This document shows positions 36,766 through 51,837 of a stretch of 64,000 nt of DNA, in pieces. The DNA is from Caldisphaera lagunensis DSM 15908 (GTDB lineage: Archaea > Thermoproteota > Thermoprotei_A > Sulfolobales > Acidilobaceae), in assembly GCF_000317795.1 (NCBI RefSeq), contig NC_019791.1, positions 620,001 through 684,000 of the forward strand. Reading direction: 5' to 3'. Position 1 is the first letter of the stretch. Every line of letters begins with the position of its first letter. The position numbers and the translations under genes were made by a program. The notes under the pieces are model-generated. The model was not told the origin of the DNA. It saw nothing but the letters and a program-made list of their open reading frames with translations, and did not search any database.

Positions 36766-37695
36766 TTATTTTTGCAAATTGTTTTCTTCTTTCTTGTTTG
36801 CCTTCTCTAAGACTTCTAAGAATTTTTTAGATATATCCATAAAAATCTTAGATGCTTCAAGTTCTGGATAATCTATGAAGAATGCAATACCGTTATCGTT
36901 GCTTTCCCTTATTTTTGGATCAATAGGTATTTTTCCTAAAAATGTTATGTTATATTCTTTAGATATTTCTTCTGCTGCACCTTTACCAAATATATAATAT
37001 ATTTTTCCATCGTCGCATTTGAAGTAGCTCATATTTTCTATTATTCCTAGAATTGGTACATTTATTTTTTGAGCAAAGTTAGCAGCTTTCTTAACAACAT
37101 ATTTTGATATTTCGCTAGGTATTGTTACCATAAGGAAACCTGTTAGATTTGGAATTATTTGTGCAATAGTTAATTGCTCATCTCCAGTTCCTGGGGGTAG
37201 GTCTATTAATAGGTATTCAATACCTTCCCAATCAGTATATGCTAATAATTGCCTAATTGCAGTTGTTTTTATTGATCCTCTCCAAATAACTGGGGTATCC
37301 TCTGTTGGTAGCATTAATCCTACAGAAACTACTTTAACTCCATGCCTGCTAACTGCTGGTATTATTGATCCATCATCTCTAGCTAATAAGCCTTTTGATA
37401 ATTCTATCCCAAGCATTTTAGGTATACTAGGTCCATGAAAATCTGCATCTAATACTGCAACATTTTTTCCCAAAGAGCTTAATGCTATTGCGAGATTAGA
37501 GGTAACAAAAGATTTACCTACTCCTCCTTTGCTGCTTAATATAGCTATTTTATAAGGTATTTTTTTCATTTTTTCTACTACTTTTCTTTGTTCATCTTGC
37601 AAGGCCCTCATTCTCTGTGCTTGTTCTTTATAGTCATATGCTGCGTTTTTTGATGATTTTTCTTTAAATTCCTCATTTTTAATTCTAAAGCTCAA
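36766..37695 (-). CDS. Mrp/ApbC (NBP35-like) ATPase
   Basis: About 309 residues, P-loop ATPase for iron-sulfur cluster carriage. Deviant Walker A SSKGGVGKS, LDADFHGPS and DLPPGTGDEQ are intact. The C-terminal CxxC that bridges a cluster between two subunits is missing: the usual place reads FKCDDGKIYYIFG and the whole protein has only one Cys. GGTG then TCAGAA then TTG 37695 is the best start. Cluster binding would have to be altered or lost. Confidence 0.9.
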   Translation of the reverse strand: MSFRIKNEEFKEKSSKNAAYDYKEQAQRMRALQDEQRKVVEKMKKIPYKIAILSSKGGVGKSFVTSNLAIALSSLGKNVAVLDADFHGPSIPKMLGIELSKGLLARDDGSIIPAVSRHGVKVVSVGLMLPTEDTPVIWRGSIKTTAIRQLLAYTDWEGIEYLLIDLPPGTGDEQLTIAQIIPNLTGFLMVTIPSEISKYVVKKAANFAQKINVPILGIIENMSYFKCDDGKIYYIFGKGAAEEISKEYNITFLGKIPIDPKIRESNDNGIAFFIDYPELEASKIFMDISKKFLEVLEKANKKEENNLQK

Positions 37696-37763
37696 TTCTG
37701 ACACCAATAAGTAAGTTAAAAAGAAAAGGAATTATATCCTTATATATAAAATATAAAAATGGG

Positions 37764-38351
37764 TTACAATTTGCCTATACTATCGGGTATCCTTATCCTT
37801 ATTGTCTGGAATCCTTCTCCCTTGTTAGCAGCAATTATGTCAAACTCTTCTGGTTTCGCTGGGTGTTCGTATAAGTATTTCAGATTAATGAATGCGTTGT
37901 AGATATGGGGAACATCTTTTCCAAGTCTATCATTAAATACTGAAACATATTCAACTATGCCTTCTGGATTTATTATTACAGTTCCTCTTCTCGTCATACC
38001 GCTGTTAGGGTTAAGGAATCCATAAGCGGTTGATATTTCTTTTTTAATATCATCAACTAATGGGAATTTTACATTTTTAACCCTTGGGCTTGTTTCTACC
38101 CAAACTTTATGTGAATATACTGAATCGGTGCTTATTCCTAAAACTTCTGCATTGTTTTCTTTGAACTTCTCATAATATGCTTGAAATGCCTCTAAATCAG
38201 TAGCGCATACAAATGTAAAGTCTCCTGGGTGGAATGTTAATATAACCCATTTGCCTTTATAATCGCTTAGTTTGATTTCTTTAACCTTATTCTCTGCAGG
38301 GAAATAAGCTCTCGATTTAAATTCAGGTGCTTGTACTCCAACATCTATCAT
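37764..38351 (-). CDS. Peroxiredoxin (single-cysteine)
   Basis: 195 residues of the AhpC/Prx family. Peroxidatic Cys in PGDFTFVCATDLE; the Arg of the site is in TRRGTVIINP. It is the only Cys in the protein, so the resolving thiol must come from another molecule, and FVCAT replaces the common FVCPT. Reduces hydrogen peroxide and organic peroxides. GGTGAATAAAT precedes ATG 38351. Confidence 0.93.
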   Translation of the reverse strand: MIDVGVQAPEFKSRAYFPAENKVKEIKLSDYKGKWVILTFHPGDFTFVCATDLEAFQAYYEKFKENNAEVLGISTDSVYSHKVWVETSPRVKNVKFPLVDDIKKEISTAYGFLNPNSGMTRRGTVIINPEGIVEYVSVFNDRLGKDVPHIYNAFINLKYLYEHPAKPEEFDIIAANKGEGFQTIRIRIPDSIGKL

Positions 38352-38414
38352 ATTTATTCACCAATATTATAAGTTATTTATTAGTATAAAAACCTTTCTA
38401 CATAAAAATTGTTT

Positions 38415-39650
38415 TTATCTAGTTTTTAAGTTAAGATATTCTTTAATTATATCTTCAGTTATTCTTAAAGCCATCTTTAAATCATTTATTTTAACATATT
38501 CATTATATGCATGGGCTAAAAATAGCTCTCCTGGCCCATAAATTATTGTTGGTATCCCTATGTTTCTTAAATATCTTCCATCGGTTGCACCAGTTTCTAT
38601 ATGTAGATCAGCATTTTTCCCCAAAATTTTTTCAATTGAATTTAAAGCTGTTTTCACTATTTTTTCATTTAGAGAAGTGAAATTTGCATTGCTAGTATCT
38701 ATAGGATATATTTCCGCAACATTGTTTAGTTTATTTTTTATGTAATTCCTAACATTTTCACATAAACAACCAGGAGGAATTCTCATATCTAATTCCAACT
38801 CACAATAATCTGGTACAACATTAATTTTAGTTCCTCCCCTTATTACTCCAGGATTGAATGATATTGTTTTTATTTGATTTTCTATATCAGCAACAGATAA
38901 ATTTAATTTCTTTTCTTTTATAATTGTTTCATAAGTATTAGCAGTTTCTTTTATTGCTATGCTAACATCTTCAGGAATTACAATTTTAGAATTAAGCTCC
39001 TCAACTCCTTCTTTAACTAAATTTATGGCCTTATACATCTTTAATATTGCATTATCCCCAAGTATAGGCATACTCCCATGAGATGGTAATCCTCTTGTTA
39101 CAATCTTTGTTTGGCAAAGGCCTTTTTCTCCAATTGAAACCCTATTATAACCTGAAGGCTCTGCTATAAGGGCTGCATCACCTTTTATTAAGTTGTTTTC
39201 AACTAAACCTTGCATGCCAGCATGCCCTCCAACTTCTTCATCTGCAGAGGCGATGAAAACTAATGAGCCATTATTCTTTTCTATAAGATCTGACAATTCT
39301 AATGTAGAAACTAATATTGTTGCTAGGCCTCCTTTCATATCTGTTGCTCCTCTTCCAAATATTTTATCATCAACAATTTTTCCTGAAAAAGGTGGGTAAA
39401 TCCATTTACTTTCATCCCCTGGGGGAACTACATCCATATGGCCATTTAATATAAGCGTTGGTGAGCCATTACCTATCTTTGCGATTAGATTTGGTTTATT
39501 CGCTTCAAATTCATGGATTTCATATTTTATTCCATGAATTGATAAGAGATCTTTAATGTAATTTACAACTTCATTTGTATGGCCTGGAGGGTTTTGAGAA
39601 TTAATTTTTATTAAATCAGATGTAACTTTTACAACAAAATCTTCGTTCAT
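38415..39650 (-). CDS. M20 family metallohydrolase (ArgE/DapE-like)
   Basis: About 411 residues. Zinc ligands appear in order: NGHMDVVPPG, GRGATDMKGG, ADEEVGG with the catalytic Glu, and GELFLAHAYNEY near the end. Deacylates or deamidates N-acylated amino acids or dipeptides; the exact substrate (acetylornithine, succinyl-diaminopimelate, LysW-lysine type) cannot be fixed here. GGTGAGTAAT precedes ATG 39650. Confidence 0.9.
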   Translation of the reverse strand: MNEDFVVKVTSDLIKINSQNPPGHTNEVVNYIKDLLSIHGIKYEIHEFEANKPNLIAKIGNGSPTLILNGHMDVVPPGDESKWIYPPFSGKIVDDKIFGRGATDMKGGLATILVSTLELSDLIEKNNGSLVFIASADEEVGGHAGMQGLVENNLIKGDAALIAEPSGYNRVSIGEKGLCQTKIVTRGLPSHGSMPILGDNAILKMYKAINLVKEGVEELNSKIVIPEDVSIAIKETANTYETIIKEKKLNLSVADIENQIKTISFNPGVIRGGTKINVVPDYCELELDMRIPPGCLCENVRNYIKNKLNNVAEIYPIDTSNANFTSLNEKIVKTALNSIEKILGKNADLHIETGATDGRYLRNIGIPTIIYGPGELFLAHAYNEYVKINDLKMALRITEDIIKEYLNLKTR

Positions 39651-39750
39651 ATTACTCACCTATAAAAAAATATTTATCTTAAATTTATAAATATATGCCT
39701 TATTTTGGATTAAAATTTTTAAACTTGATTAGATAAGAAAGGATTGGTGA

Positions 39751-41061
<1,311 letters not shown>

Positions 41062-41222
41062 TTTTTTATAAAAGCTTTATATCTAGGGTATTGTTATATT
41101 TAGGAAATATGTTTTTCTATTAGATTTTATATGAACAGGATTATTAAACATATTGAAAAACATATATAATGTTTCCTCTTTACATTGTATAGATATATTA
41201 TAATATTGATTATTTTGTAACA

Positions 41223-41432
41223 TTATCTTAAACGTGTATTTACAACTCTTGCTGTATAAATACTCTTATTATTATAAAATGTTATAAATGTTGGATCTTT
41301 ACAGATATGAACTTCACCTGAAACATTGACTTCTCTTATTATTGGTTTGCTTATATTATAAGTTAGATACAATGAAGAAATTGCTACTATTGTAATCGAT
41401 AATATTATAATAATTTTAATAACTATTTTCAT
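41223..41432 (-). CDS. Small secreted or membrane-anchored hypothetical protein
   Basis: 69 residues: an N-terminal hydrophobic span (KIVIKIIIILSITIVAISSLYL) and a short outer part with one Cys and two NxS/NxT sites. ATG 41432 has GAAGAGA just before it. Family unknown; it lies between trpB2 and the 23S end. Confidence 0.45.
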   Translation of the reverse strand: MKIVIKIIIILSITIVAISSLYLTYNISKPIIREVNVSGEVHICKDPTFITFYNNKSIYTARVVNTRLR

Positions 41433-41604
41433 TCTCTTCGTGGATAATGATTAAAGCAGCGATAAGAGATTATAAAGTTAATGAAGAAGCGATGAATAGA
41501 CCTAAGGAATCTTACCTTAATTCGATAATATAATAAATAGCGCCACCCTTTACCTGCTGATCAGATTTATCCTCCACACCCAGCCCATCCAGGAGCCAAC
41601 TAGC

Positions 41605-44703
<3,099 letters not shown>

Positions 44704-44761
44704 GTTGGTACCCCTGGGCAGGCTGGATGTGGATTTGGACATCCAACCAGCCAGGTTTTAC

Positions 44762-44771
44762 AGGGTGGCGC
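44762..44771 (-). other. 23S processing stem, 5' arm (3' arm at 41540-41549)
   Basis: In RNA sense GCGCCACCCT here is exactly complementary to AGGGTGGCGC at 41540-41549 on the other side of 23S. A second helix, ACCTG with CAGGT, follows inwards after short internal bulges, resembling the bulge-helix-bulge sites cut in archaeal pre-rRNA. Confidence 0.85.
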
Positions 44772-44840
44772 TCATTGGAAGTTCAATGAACCTCCTAACG
44801 CCCTTCACTCACAAGATTATCTTGTGAGTTGCATATGGCA

Positions 44841-44881
44841 AAGGGTTTTGATCAGCAGAGACTTTCACGTGCTAAGGTGCT
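44841..44881 (-). other. 16S processing stem, 3' arm (5' arm at about 46422-46462)
   Basis: In RNA order this arm has AGCACCTTAGC, CGTG and a long CTGCTGATCAAAACCCTT. The leader before 16S carries the complement: AAGGGTTTTGGTCAGCAG, CACG and GCTAAGGTGCT. The arms bracket 16S and are followed by the 16S-23S spacer, which holds no tRNA. Confidence 0.85.
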
Positions 44882-44890
44882 TATCGCCGC

Positions 44891-46393
<1,503 letters not shown>

Positions 46394-46550
46394 TACGGTC
46401 GCAAGGGACCGTAGGCGATGGAGCACCTTAGCTCTTCGTGGTCCCTGCTGACCAAAACCCTTGTCAGATCAAAGCTTCCCTAAGATACCTTTCTTAGGGT
46501 TTGCTTAGATCTCCATCCTTAATTGCTCACCGACTCAGTTTTCGCTGAGT

Positions 46551-46590
46551 CGCATTTATTCTTATAGCTATAGCAGGGTATTTAACACTT
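46551..46590 (-). promoter_or_regulatory. Likely rRNA operon promoter and start of leader
   Basis: TTAAATA (46579-46585) lies about 27 nt before AATGCG (46551-46556), which resembles the start of other crenarchaeal rRNA transcripts as I remember them. The leader then opens with a perfect 7-bp hairpin, GACTCAG and CTGAGTC (46532-46551), and a second one, CCCTAAGA with TCTTAGGG, near 46479-46500. Confidence 0.5.
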
Positions 46591-46638
46591 ACGCTACGGT
46601 GTTACTAAATAATCCTATATGACTTTCTAAATAAATTG

Positions 46639-46720
46639 CACCCGCAGCCTGAGGCTGTATCTTCATCCCGGGAAATACTTCCCTGTTGGTACAGCGCCGC
46701 CGGGCAAAAGGCTGCGGGCT
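46639..46720 (-). ncRNA. Candidate structured RNA upstream of 16S
   Basis: An isolated GC-rich island of about 80 nt between a protein gene and the rRNA leader. It folds in three nested helices: CCCGCAGCCT with AGGCTGCGGG (46709-46718 and 46641-46650, 10 perfect pairs), GCTGTA with TACAGC (46690-46695 and 46654-46659), and GGGAA-GTAT-TTCCC (46679-46683 and 46670-46674). A TATA-like TTTAATAG (46743-46750) is well placed for a start near 46721. It does not match SRP RNA, RNase P RNA, 5S or a tRNA. The strand is assumed from the promoter; the fold is nearly symmetrical. Confidence 0.5.
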
Positions 46721-46763
46721 AATTATATTATATAAGGGAAAACTATTAAATCAATAACAATTT

Positions 46764-48143
46764 TTATAAATTTGTACATTTTTCTATATTATCAGCATTT
46801 AACAAAATCTCAAAATATGGGTTTACCTTTAAAATTAATCTTATAGGTGTTATTTTAACAAATCTTCCATTAGGTGTAGATATAGGCTCTGCATATATTA
46901 TGTTATCATAGAAGTTAATTAATGGTAATTGGTTTATTTCCTCTTTAACACCTTTAGTAGAGTAAAAGCCTGTTATTCCATTAACTGCCATTTTTATCAA
47001 ACTATTATATTGCGCATTAATGAATCCCCTTTTATCTGATAAATCATATAATGTCTCAAGCCCTTCAACAACTACAGTATCTGCTTTTATCTCAGATTCC
47101 ATTTTGCTGATCATATAATATAGTTCATCTATTGAATAACGAGTTGGGTTAATTGAAAAAGTTTTAACTAAATCAAAAATTTCATTTGCTTTTTCTTGAG
47201 AAAATAAATTATTTACACATATTTTAAACCTATCCCTTATTGTGTTCTCTCCATGCAAATATGATCTATAAAATACTTTACGCTTTTCTGAAATTATTAT
47301 ATCAACCCCTAAAGCTGTTAATAATATTAAAGGATCTATGCTAGGATGTATAACAAATAGGGTTTGAGATCCTTTTTGAAATTCTAATTTATAATTGCTA
47401 TCCTTAAATTTCAATTCTATTATGCCTTCAGGATTAACTGCTGAAGGCATTCCAAATGGACTTTCTGGCTTAATAATTGCGATTCCTTCATCAGGAGCTA
47501 TTACAAATGGTACTTCTCCAATGCTTATTTCATTCCCCCTCATCTTCCTTATTTCCATTAATCTAATGATTTTTCTCTTAACAATTTTAATTTTTAAAAT
47601 AATAACACCATCAACAATGAATTCCTCAACACCATATCCAACGCTTTTCTTACCATATGGTAATTCAGCAATCAAAAATGTTGTAACTTCTTTTAATTTA
47701 GGGCCTAAATAAAAGAAGTTATGTAATAATTCCCTTATTTTACCTAAATTTTGTTCACCCAATTGCATTATAGCGCTAATTGAATCTATAACCAACCTTT
47801 TTGCATTCATTTTATCAATTAAATCTAGCAATTCTTGCAATAAGTCAGATAATGCATTAATATCTGTAATTGTTATTGCTTCAATATATTTAAATTTACC
47901 TTGTTTTTCATAATATTCAAAATCTATTCCTAAATTTAACATGTTCCTATAAAAATCCTTTTTTGTTTCTGTAAAATTTAAATAAATTGAATTTTCATCA
48001 TTTTTTAAACCTTCATAAAGAAATTTAGATCCAAGAGTTGTTTTACCTGTTCCTGGATTTCCTGCTATTAATATTATTGAGCCTCTGTATATTTTGCTGA
48101 AAATTTCATCGAGTCCTTTGATACCAATCTTTGTTAAAGACAA
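46764..48143 (-). CDS. KaiC-like RecA superfamily ATPase
   Basis: 459 residues. N-terminal KaiC/RAD55 domain: GIKGLDEIF, Walker A AGNPGTGKTT (27-36), Walker B RLVIDSIS (about 115-122). The C-terminal half has no second Walker A and is divergent. Crenarchaea have many such single-domain KaiC homologues of unknown, possibly signalling, function. TTG 48143 follows GGGATAATAA. Confidence 0.85.
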   Translation of the reverse strand: MSLTKIGIKGLDEIFSKIYRGSIILIAGNPGTGKTTLGSKFLYEGLKNDENSIYLNFTETKKDFYRNMLNLGIDFEYYEKQGKFKYIEAITITDINALSDLLQELLDLIDKMNAKRLVIDSISAIMQLGEQNLGKIRELLHNFFYLGPKLKEVTTFLIAELPYGKKSVGYGVEEFIVDGVIILKIKIVKRKIIRLMEIRKMRGNEISIGEVPFVIAPDEGIAIIKPESPFGMPSAVNPEGIIELKFKDSNYKLEFQKGSQTLFVIHPSIDPLILLTALGVDIIISEKRKVFYRSYLHGENTIRDRFKICVNNLFSQEKANEIFDLVKTFSINPTRYSIDELYYMISKMESEIKADTVVVEGLETLYDLSDKRGFINAQYNSLIKMAVNGITGFYSTKGVKEEINQLPLINFYDNIIYAEPISTPNGRFVKITPIRLILKVNPYFEILLNADNIEKCTNL

Positions 48144-48272
48144 TTATTATCCCTATTTTTTATGAAATTTGGAAGTTAAAAAAATTTTGGGCTCAGACCT
48201 GCGTGGGTATTTCATCTTTTATCAATCCTTTCAAGCTTCTTCACTGCCTCAATTCTTATATAATAAATATAA

Positions 48273-49082
48273 TTAATATTTTTCAATGCAATCATAAAGA
48301 GAATTATAAGCATTTCTTATCTCAATATCATTTTTATTTTTCTCCAATTCTTTTAAAACATCTTCTTTATTTTTCTCCAATTCTTTTAAAACATTTATAT
48401 AATTTTTTAAAGTATTTTTAACCCTTTTATTGCTTAATATGTAATTTGCAAAATCTGGTATATCATTATATATGGATAAGTAATGATTCTTTAAATATTT
48501 AAATGTGGTTCCTGATAAGTTTTCTATCATTTTTTTATCATAACTGTTTAACATTTTATTTATTGATATACCTATAATATAAGATAGACCAATAGTTATG
48601 CTAATTAATTCATCATGAGTTTTATAGTTTACATAAAATACTTTAAAGCCCATATTTGAAAAAATATCTTCCAAAATCTTTGAACCATCATTTTCTTTTA
48701 AAGGAATTATTGCAATATAATGCTTGCTTGGATCTTTAATTCCTGGCCCAAATAAAGGATGTATGCTACCTATCATAACTTTATCTGAAAACTTGCTATA
48801 ATAATGAATTATATCATCTTTAAATGTAGATATATCAAATATAAGTTTTCCATCCAAATATCCCAGCTTAGAAATGTTTATAAGTCTATTAATTACCCTT
48901 TTCAAATTATTAGGAGAAACTGATATCATTATGTAATCGCTTTTTTTAATAAAATTTTTAAATTTTTCATGTTTTAATTTCGTATCATATATTATAACAT
49001 TGTAACCATGTTTTTGAAATAAATTTGAAAAAACTTGGCCCATTTTACCATATCCTATTATTCCAACTCTCATTGCTTTCAT
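48273..49082 (-). CDS. tyrA: Prephenate dehydrogenase
   Basis: 269 residues. Rossmann motif GIIGYGKMGQ, then MIGSIHPLFGPG, the family signature with the catalytic His region, and a helical dimerisation part. Forms 4-hydroxyphenylpyruvate from prephenate. Last gene of the aroQ-aminotransferase-tyrA operon, overlapping the previous gene by 4 bp. The C-terminus has an 11-residue duplication at 48333-48394. ATG 49073 is another possible start. Confidence 0.88.
   Translation of the reverse strand: MKAMRVGIIGYGKMGQVFSNLFQKHGYNVIIYDTKLKHEKFKNFIKKSDYIMISVSPNNLKRVINRLINISKLGYLDGKLIFDISTFKDDIIHYYSKFSDKVMIGSIHPLFGPGIKDPSKHYIAIIPLKENDGSKILEDIFSNMGFKVFYVNYKTHDELISITIGLSYIIGISINKMLNSYDKKMIENLSGTTFKYLKNHYLSIYNDIPDFANYILSNKRVKNTLKNYINVLKELEKNKEDVLKELEKNKNDIEIRNAYNSLYDCIEKY
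48333..48394 (-). repeat. 33-bp-offset tandem duplication inside tyrA
   Basis: Two identical 29-bp stretches (48333-48361 and 48366-48394) 33 bp apart, giving a repeated VLKELEKNK motif in a predicted helix. Same period as the duplication in the reductase gene at 20827. Confidence 0.85.
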
Positions 49083-50137
49083 CTCATAATTTCATCAACT
49101 GTTTCATTAATTAATTTTGTTGCTTCCTTTATGTTTTTCTCATTCGTTGTTAATGAAACCCTAATGAAATTTGTGTAATCTTCTCCAAAAGCTTCTCCAG
49201 GGAAAATGCCTAGTCCTTTCCTCGCTAAAGCATATGCTAATTTTGTTCCTGAAACATTTTCTCTAAGCCTTAAGAATACATAAAATGTTCCAGAAGGTTT
49301 CATATAATCGAACTTTTTCTTATCTATGTTATTTAAAAAAATTTCTAGTCTGTTATAATAAATATTTTTTACATAGCTTGCTATATTATCCCAATTCTCA
49401 ATTGCTTTTATTGCGGCCTTTTGTGAAAATTTTGGAACGGAAGTTATATTGGCCTTAATAAACTCTCCCATTTTATTTATTAGATTTTTGTCTCCAACAG
49501 CATATCCGAGCCTTAATCCTGGTAGGGAAAAAGTTTTTGAAAAGCTAAATATTGAGACAGAATTTTCTATAATATAATCAGTAATTTTGAACTTTGGTCC
49601 TTCAAATAATATATCTCTATAAGCTTCATCGGAAATTATTTTTACATTCCTATCCATAGATATATCTATTAATTTTTTTATTTCATTATTATTTATAATT
49701 TTTCCCGTAGGATTATTGGGATAATTTATTATTAGAGTTGAATCCCTTTCTATGTTATCAAAGTTTGGGGCCCAATTTTCTTCTAGATTTGTTTTTATAA
49801 CAAAAATTTTTTTGTTAAATAGATTTGCTGAGAATTCATAACCAGACCAATAGGGTGATATCAAATTAACTTTATCTGAAAACAAAATAAGTGAAGAGAT
49901 GGCAGCCTTAGATCCGGGGGTTATTATTACATTGTTTATATCAACCTTGTGATAATCAGCTATAATTTCCCTTAATTCGTCTAAACCTTTATATGGGGCA
50001 TAACCAAGGTCTCTTATATTGTTAATTAATTCCTTGATTATAATTTCATTTGGCTTTATATCTGGATCTCCTGCATCCATCCTTATTTTTACGTTATTTT
50101 TGCTAAGTTCGCTGAAAAATTCATAAATATCAAACAT
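49079..50137 (-). CDS. Class I/II aminotransferase (aromatic or prephenate type)
   Basis: 352 residues. NYPNNPTG (substrate Asn), DEAYRDILF, PLP Lys in SFSKTFSLPGLRLGY, and Arg in NFIRVSL. Lies between chorismate mutase and prephenate dehydrogenase, overlapping both (8 and 4 bp), so it probably transaminates phenylpyruvate, hydroxyphenylpyruvate or prephenate. Substrate preference is inferred from the operon. Confidence 0.88.
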   Translation of the reverse strand: MFDIYEFFSELSKNNVKIRMDAGDPDIKPNEIIIKELINNIRDLGYAPYKGLDELREIIADYHKVDINNVIITPGSKAAISSLILFSDKVNLISPYWSGYEFSANLFNKKIFVIKTNLEENWAPNFDNIERDSTLIINYPNNPTGKIINNNEIKKLIDISMDRNVKIISDEAYRDILFEGPKFKITDYIIENSVSIFSFSKTFSLPGLRLGYAVGDKNLINKMGEFIKANITSVPKFSQKAAIKAIENWDNIASYVKNIYYNRLEIFLNNIDKKKFDYMKPSGTFYVFLRLRENVSGTKLAYALARKGLGIFPGEAFGEDYTNFIRVSLTTNEKNIKEATKLINETVDEIMR

Positions 50138-50384
50138 AAATATCCCCTTGTGTTTTCTTGCAAGTCTCTATTATTTCAATGTAAATGTCTTTAAAATTGC
50201 CTGCTTTTTGTAATATTTCATTTTCTCTTTCTTTATCTTCTATATTAATTCTGTTTTTTCTCTTAATTTTCCCTATTTCTTTGCAAATTGAAATTCTTAC
50301 ATTTAATAGGTTTATTATTTGATCGTCTAATTCATTTATTTTTTCTCTTAAAATTTTAATTTCTTTTATTGTTTCATCTTCCAT
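50130..50384 (-). CDS. aroQ: Chorismate mutase (AroQ type)
   Basis: About 84 residues, all helical. LREKINELDDQIINLLNVR with the catalytic Arg, then EIGKIKRKN and DKERENEIL match AroQ. Converts chorismate to prephenate; first gene of the aromatic operon. GGGTGATTCTA precedes ATG 50384; GTG 50393 lies in that signal. Confidence 0.9.
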   Translation of the reverse strand: MEDETIKEIKILREKINELDDQIINLLNVRISICKEIGKIKRKNRINIEDKERENEILQKAGNFKDIYIEIIETCKKTQGDIYV

Positions 50385-50564
50385 TAGAATCACCCAATAT
50401 AAAAGATAACATAATTTCTGAGAAGAAGACTAGAATAACACTTCTTTCCTTAATTAGTATTGGTATTCCATCACATCTCCCCAGATTTATCTTTTATAGT
50501 CCCATATTTAAATTTTCCTATCAATTTCCCACGAGAATCAAATATAAAAGCTAGGGAATAAAAG

Positions 50565-50625
50565 AAAATCAGGGATGTCCGTCTAAGCTATCTGAAAAAT
50601 GATGATAGTCTGGAGCAGGGAACCA
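50565..50625 (+). ncRNA. Weak candidate C/D-box sRNA
   Basis: Contains CTGA (50592-50595), 3 nt, then ATGATGA (50599-50605), the spacing of D' and C' boxes, and a TATA-like AATATAAAAG (50541-50550) about 25 nt before the expected start. The outer C and D boxes are not convincing, and I found no clear rRNA target. Confidence 0.2.
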
Positions 50626-51837
50626 TTATTTCATCATTTCTTTAGCAGTTTCCCCAATTATTTTAATTCCTTCCCTTAGTTTGTCAATGCTTGGATAACT
50701 AAAGTTAATCCTCATAGCATTTCCACCACTACCATCTGCAAAGAAGTTTCTACCTGGAACATATGCAACACCTTTGTTTATAGCAGTTGGTAGCATTTCT
50801 GTTGTATCAACACCTTTTGGTAAATAAACAAATGCAAACAAACCTCCCTTAGGTTTATACCATTCAGAACCTTTTGGCATGTATTCTTCTAATGCCTCTA
50901 TTAATACATCTCTTTTCTTTCTATAAACTTTTCTTGCATTCTCTATTGTTTCATCAACAACCCCTTCCTTTATTGCATACATTGCAATAAATTGAGAAAG
51001 AGTTGAAGAATGTAGATCAACTATTTGTTTTCCTAGCTCTACAGTTCTTGTGAACTGTCTAGGAGCTATCATATATCCTAGCCTTAATCCTGGTGCAAGT
51101 ATTTTACTAAATGTACCCATGTAGATTACTCTACCTTCAGTATCTAACGTCTTAAGGCTAGTAAATCTCTTATCTGTATCAAACACAAAGAAACCATATG
51201 GATCATCTTCAATTATTAGCAAATCATATTTATTTGCTATTTCTATTAAATGTTTCCTCCTTTCATCATTCATTATAACTCCTGTGGGATTATGACTTGT
51301 TGCAACTGTATAGATTGCTTTAATTTTTTTACCTGATTCTATACCTTTTTTAATTTCATTTTCTATCATTTCTACTTTCATACCATCTTCATCTAAAGGT
51401 ATTGAAATGAAGTTTGCACCAAAAAACCTAAATGCATTTAATGCTGCAAGATAAGTTGGTGCTTCTACTATTATATTATCCCCGGGGTCTATTAATGAAA
51501 GCCCTATTAAATATATCGCCTCTTGGCTTCCTGTTGTAACTGCAACTCTATCGTCTTCATTTACTTTAATTCCTTTTGATGATGCAAAAGACATTATAGC
51601 ATTTCTAAAAGGAGTAACTCCAAGAGTGGGGGAGTATTGTAACGCCTCTTCTCCTAAATCTTCTAATACTCTTTTTGCAATATCTGCTAGTTGCTGTTTT
51701 GGAAAAACTTCAGGGCCTGGTAAACCACCAGCTAGGCTTATTATGTTTTTCCCTTCTGTTAAAGAAAGAATTTCTCTGATTTCTGAAGGCCTTAATGATT
51801 GTGATCTATAAGATATCCTACTTGAATAATCAATCAT
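50626..51837 (-). CDS. PLP-dependent aminotransferase (LysN/2-aminoadipate type)
   Basis: 403 residues. N-terminal ISLAGGLPGPEVFP, YSPTLGVTPFR, SHNPTGV, PLP Lys in GTFSKILAPGLRLGY, and MRINFSYP with substrate Arg. These fit the archaeal 2-aminoadipate/aromatic aminotransferases of fold type I. It may serve lysine or aromatic amino acid metabolism. GGTGCAGAAGT precedes ATG 51837. Confidence 0.9.
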   Translation of the reverse strand: MIDYSSRISYRSQSLRPSEIREILSLTEGKNIISLAGGLPGPEVFPKQQLADIAKRVLEDLGEEALQYSPTLGVTPFRNAIMSFASSKGIKVNEDDRVAVTTGSQEAIYLIGLSLIDPGDNIIVEAPTYLAALNAFRFFGANFISIPLDEDGMKVEMIENEIKKGIESGKKIKAIYTVATSHNPTGVIMNDERRKHLIEIANKYDLLIIEDDPYGFFVFDTDKRFTSLKTLDTEGRVIYMGTFSKILAPGLRLGYMIAPRQFTRTVELGKQIVDLHSSTLSQFIAMYAIKEGVVDETIENARKVYRKKRDVLIEALEEYMPKGSEWYKPKGGLFAFVYLPKGVDTTEMLPTAINKGVAYVPGRNFFADGSGGNAMRINFSYPSIDKLREGIKIIGETAKEMMK

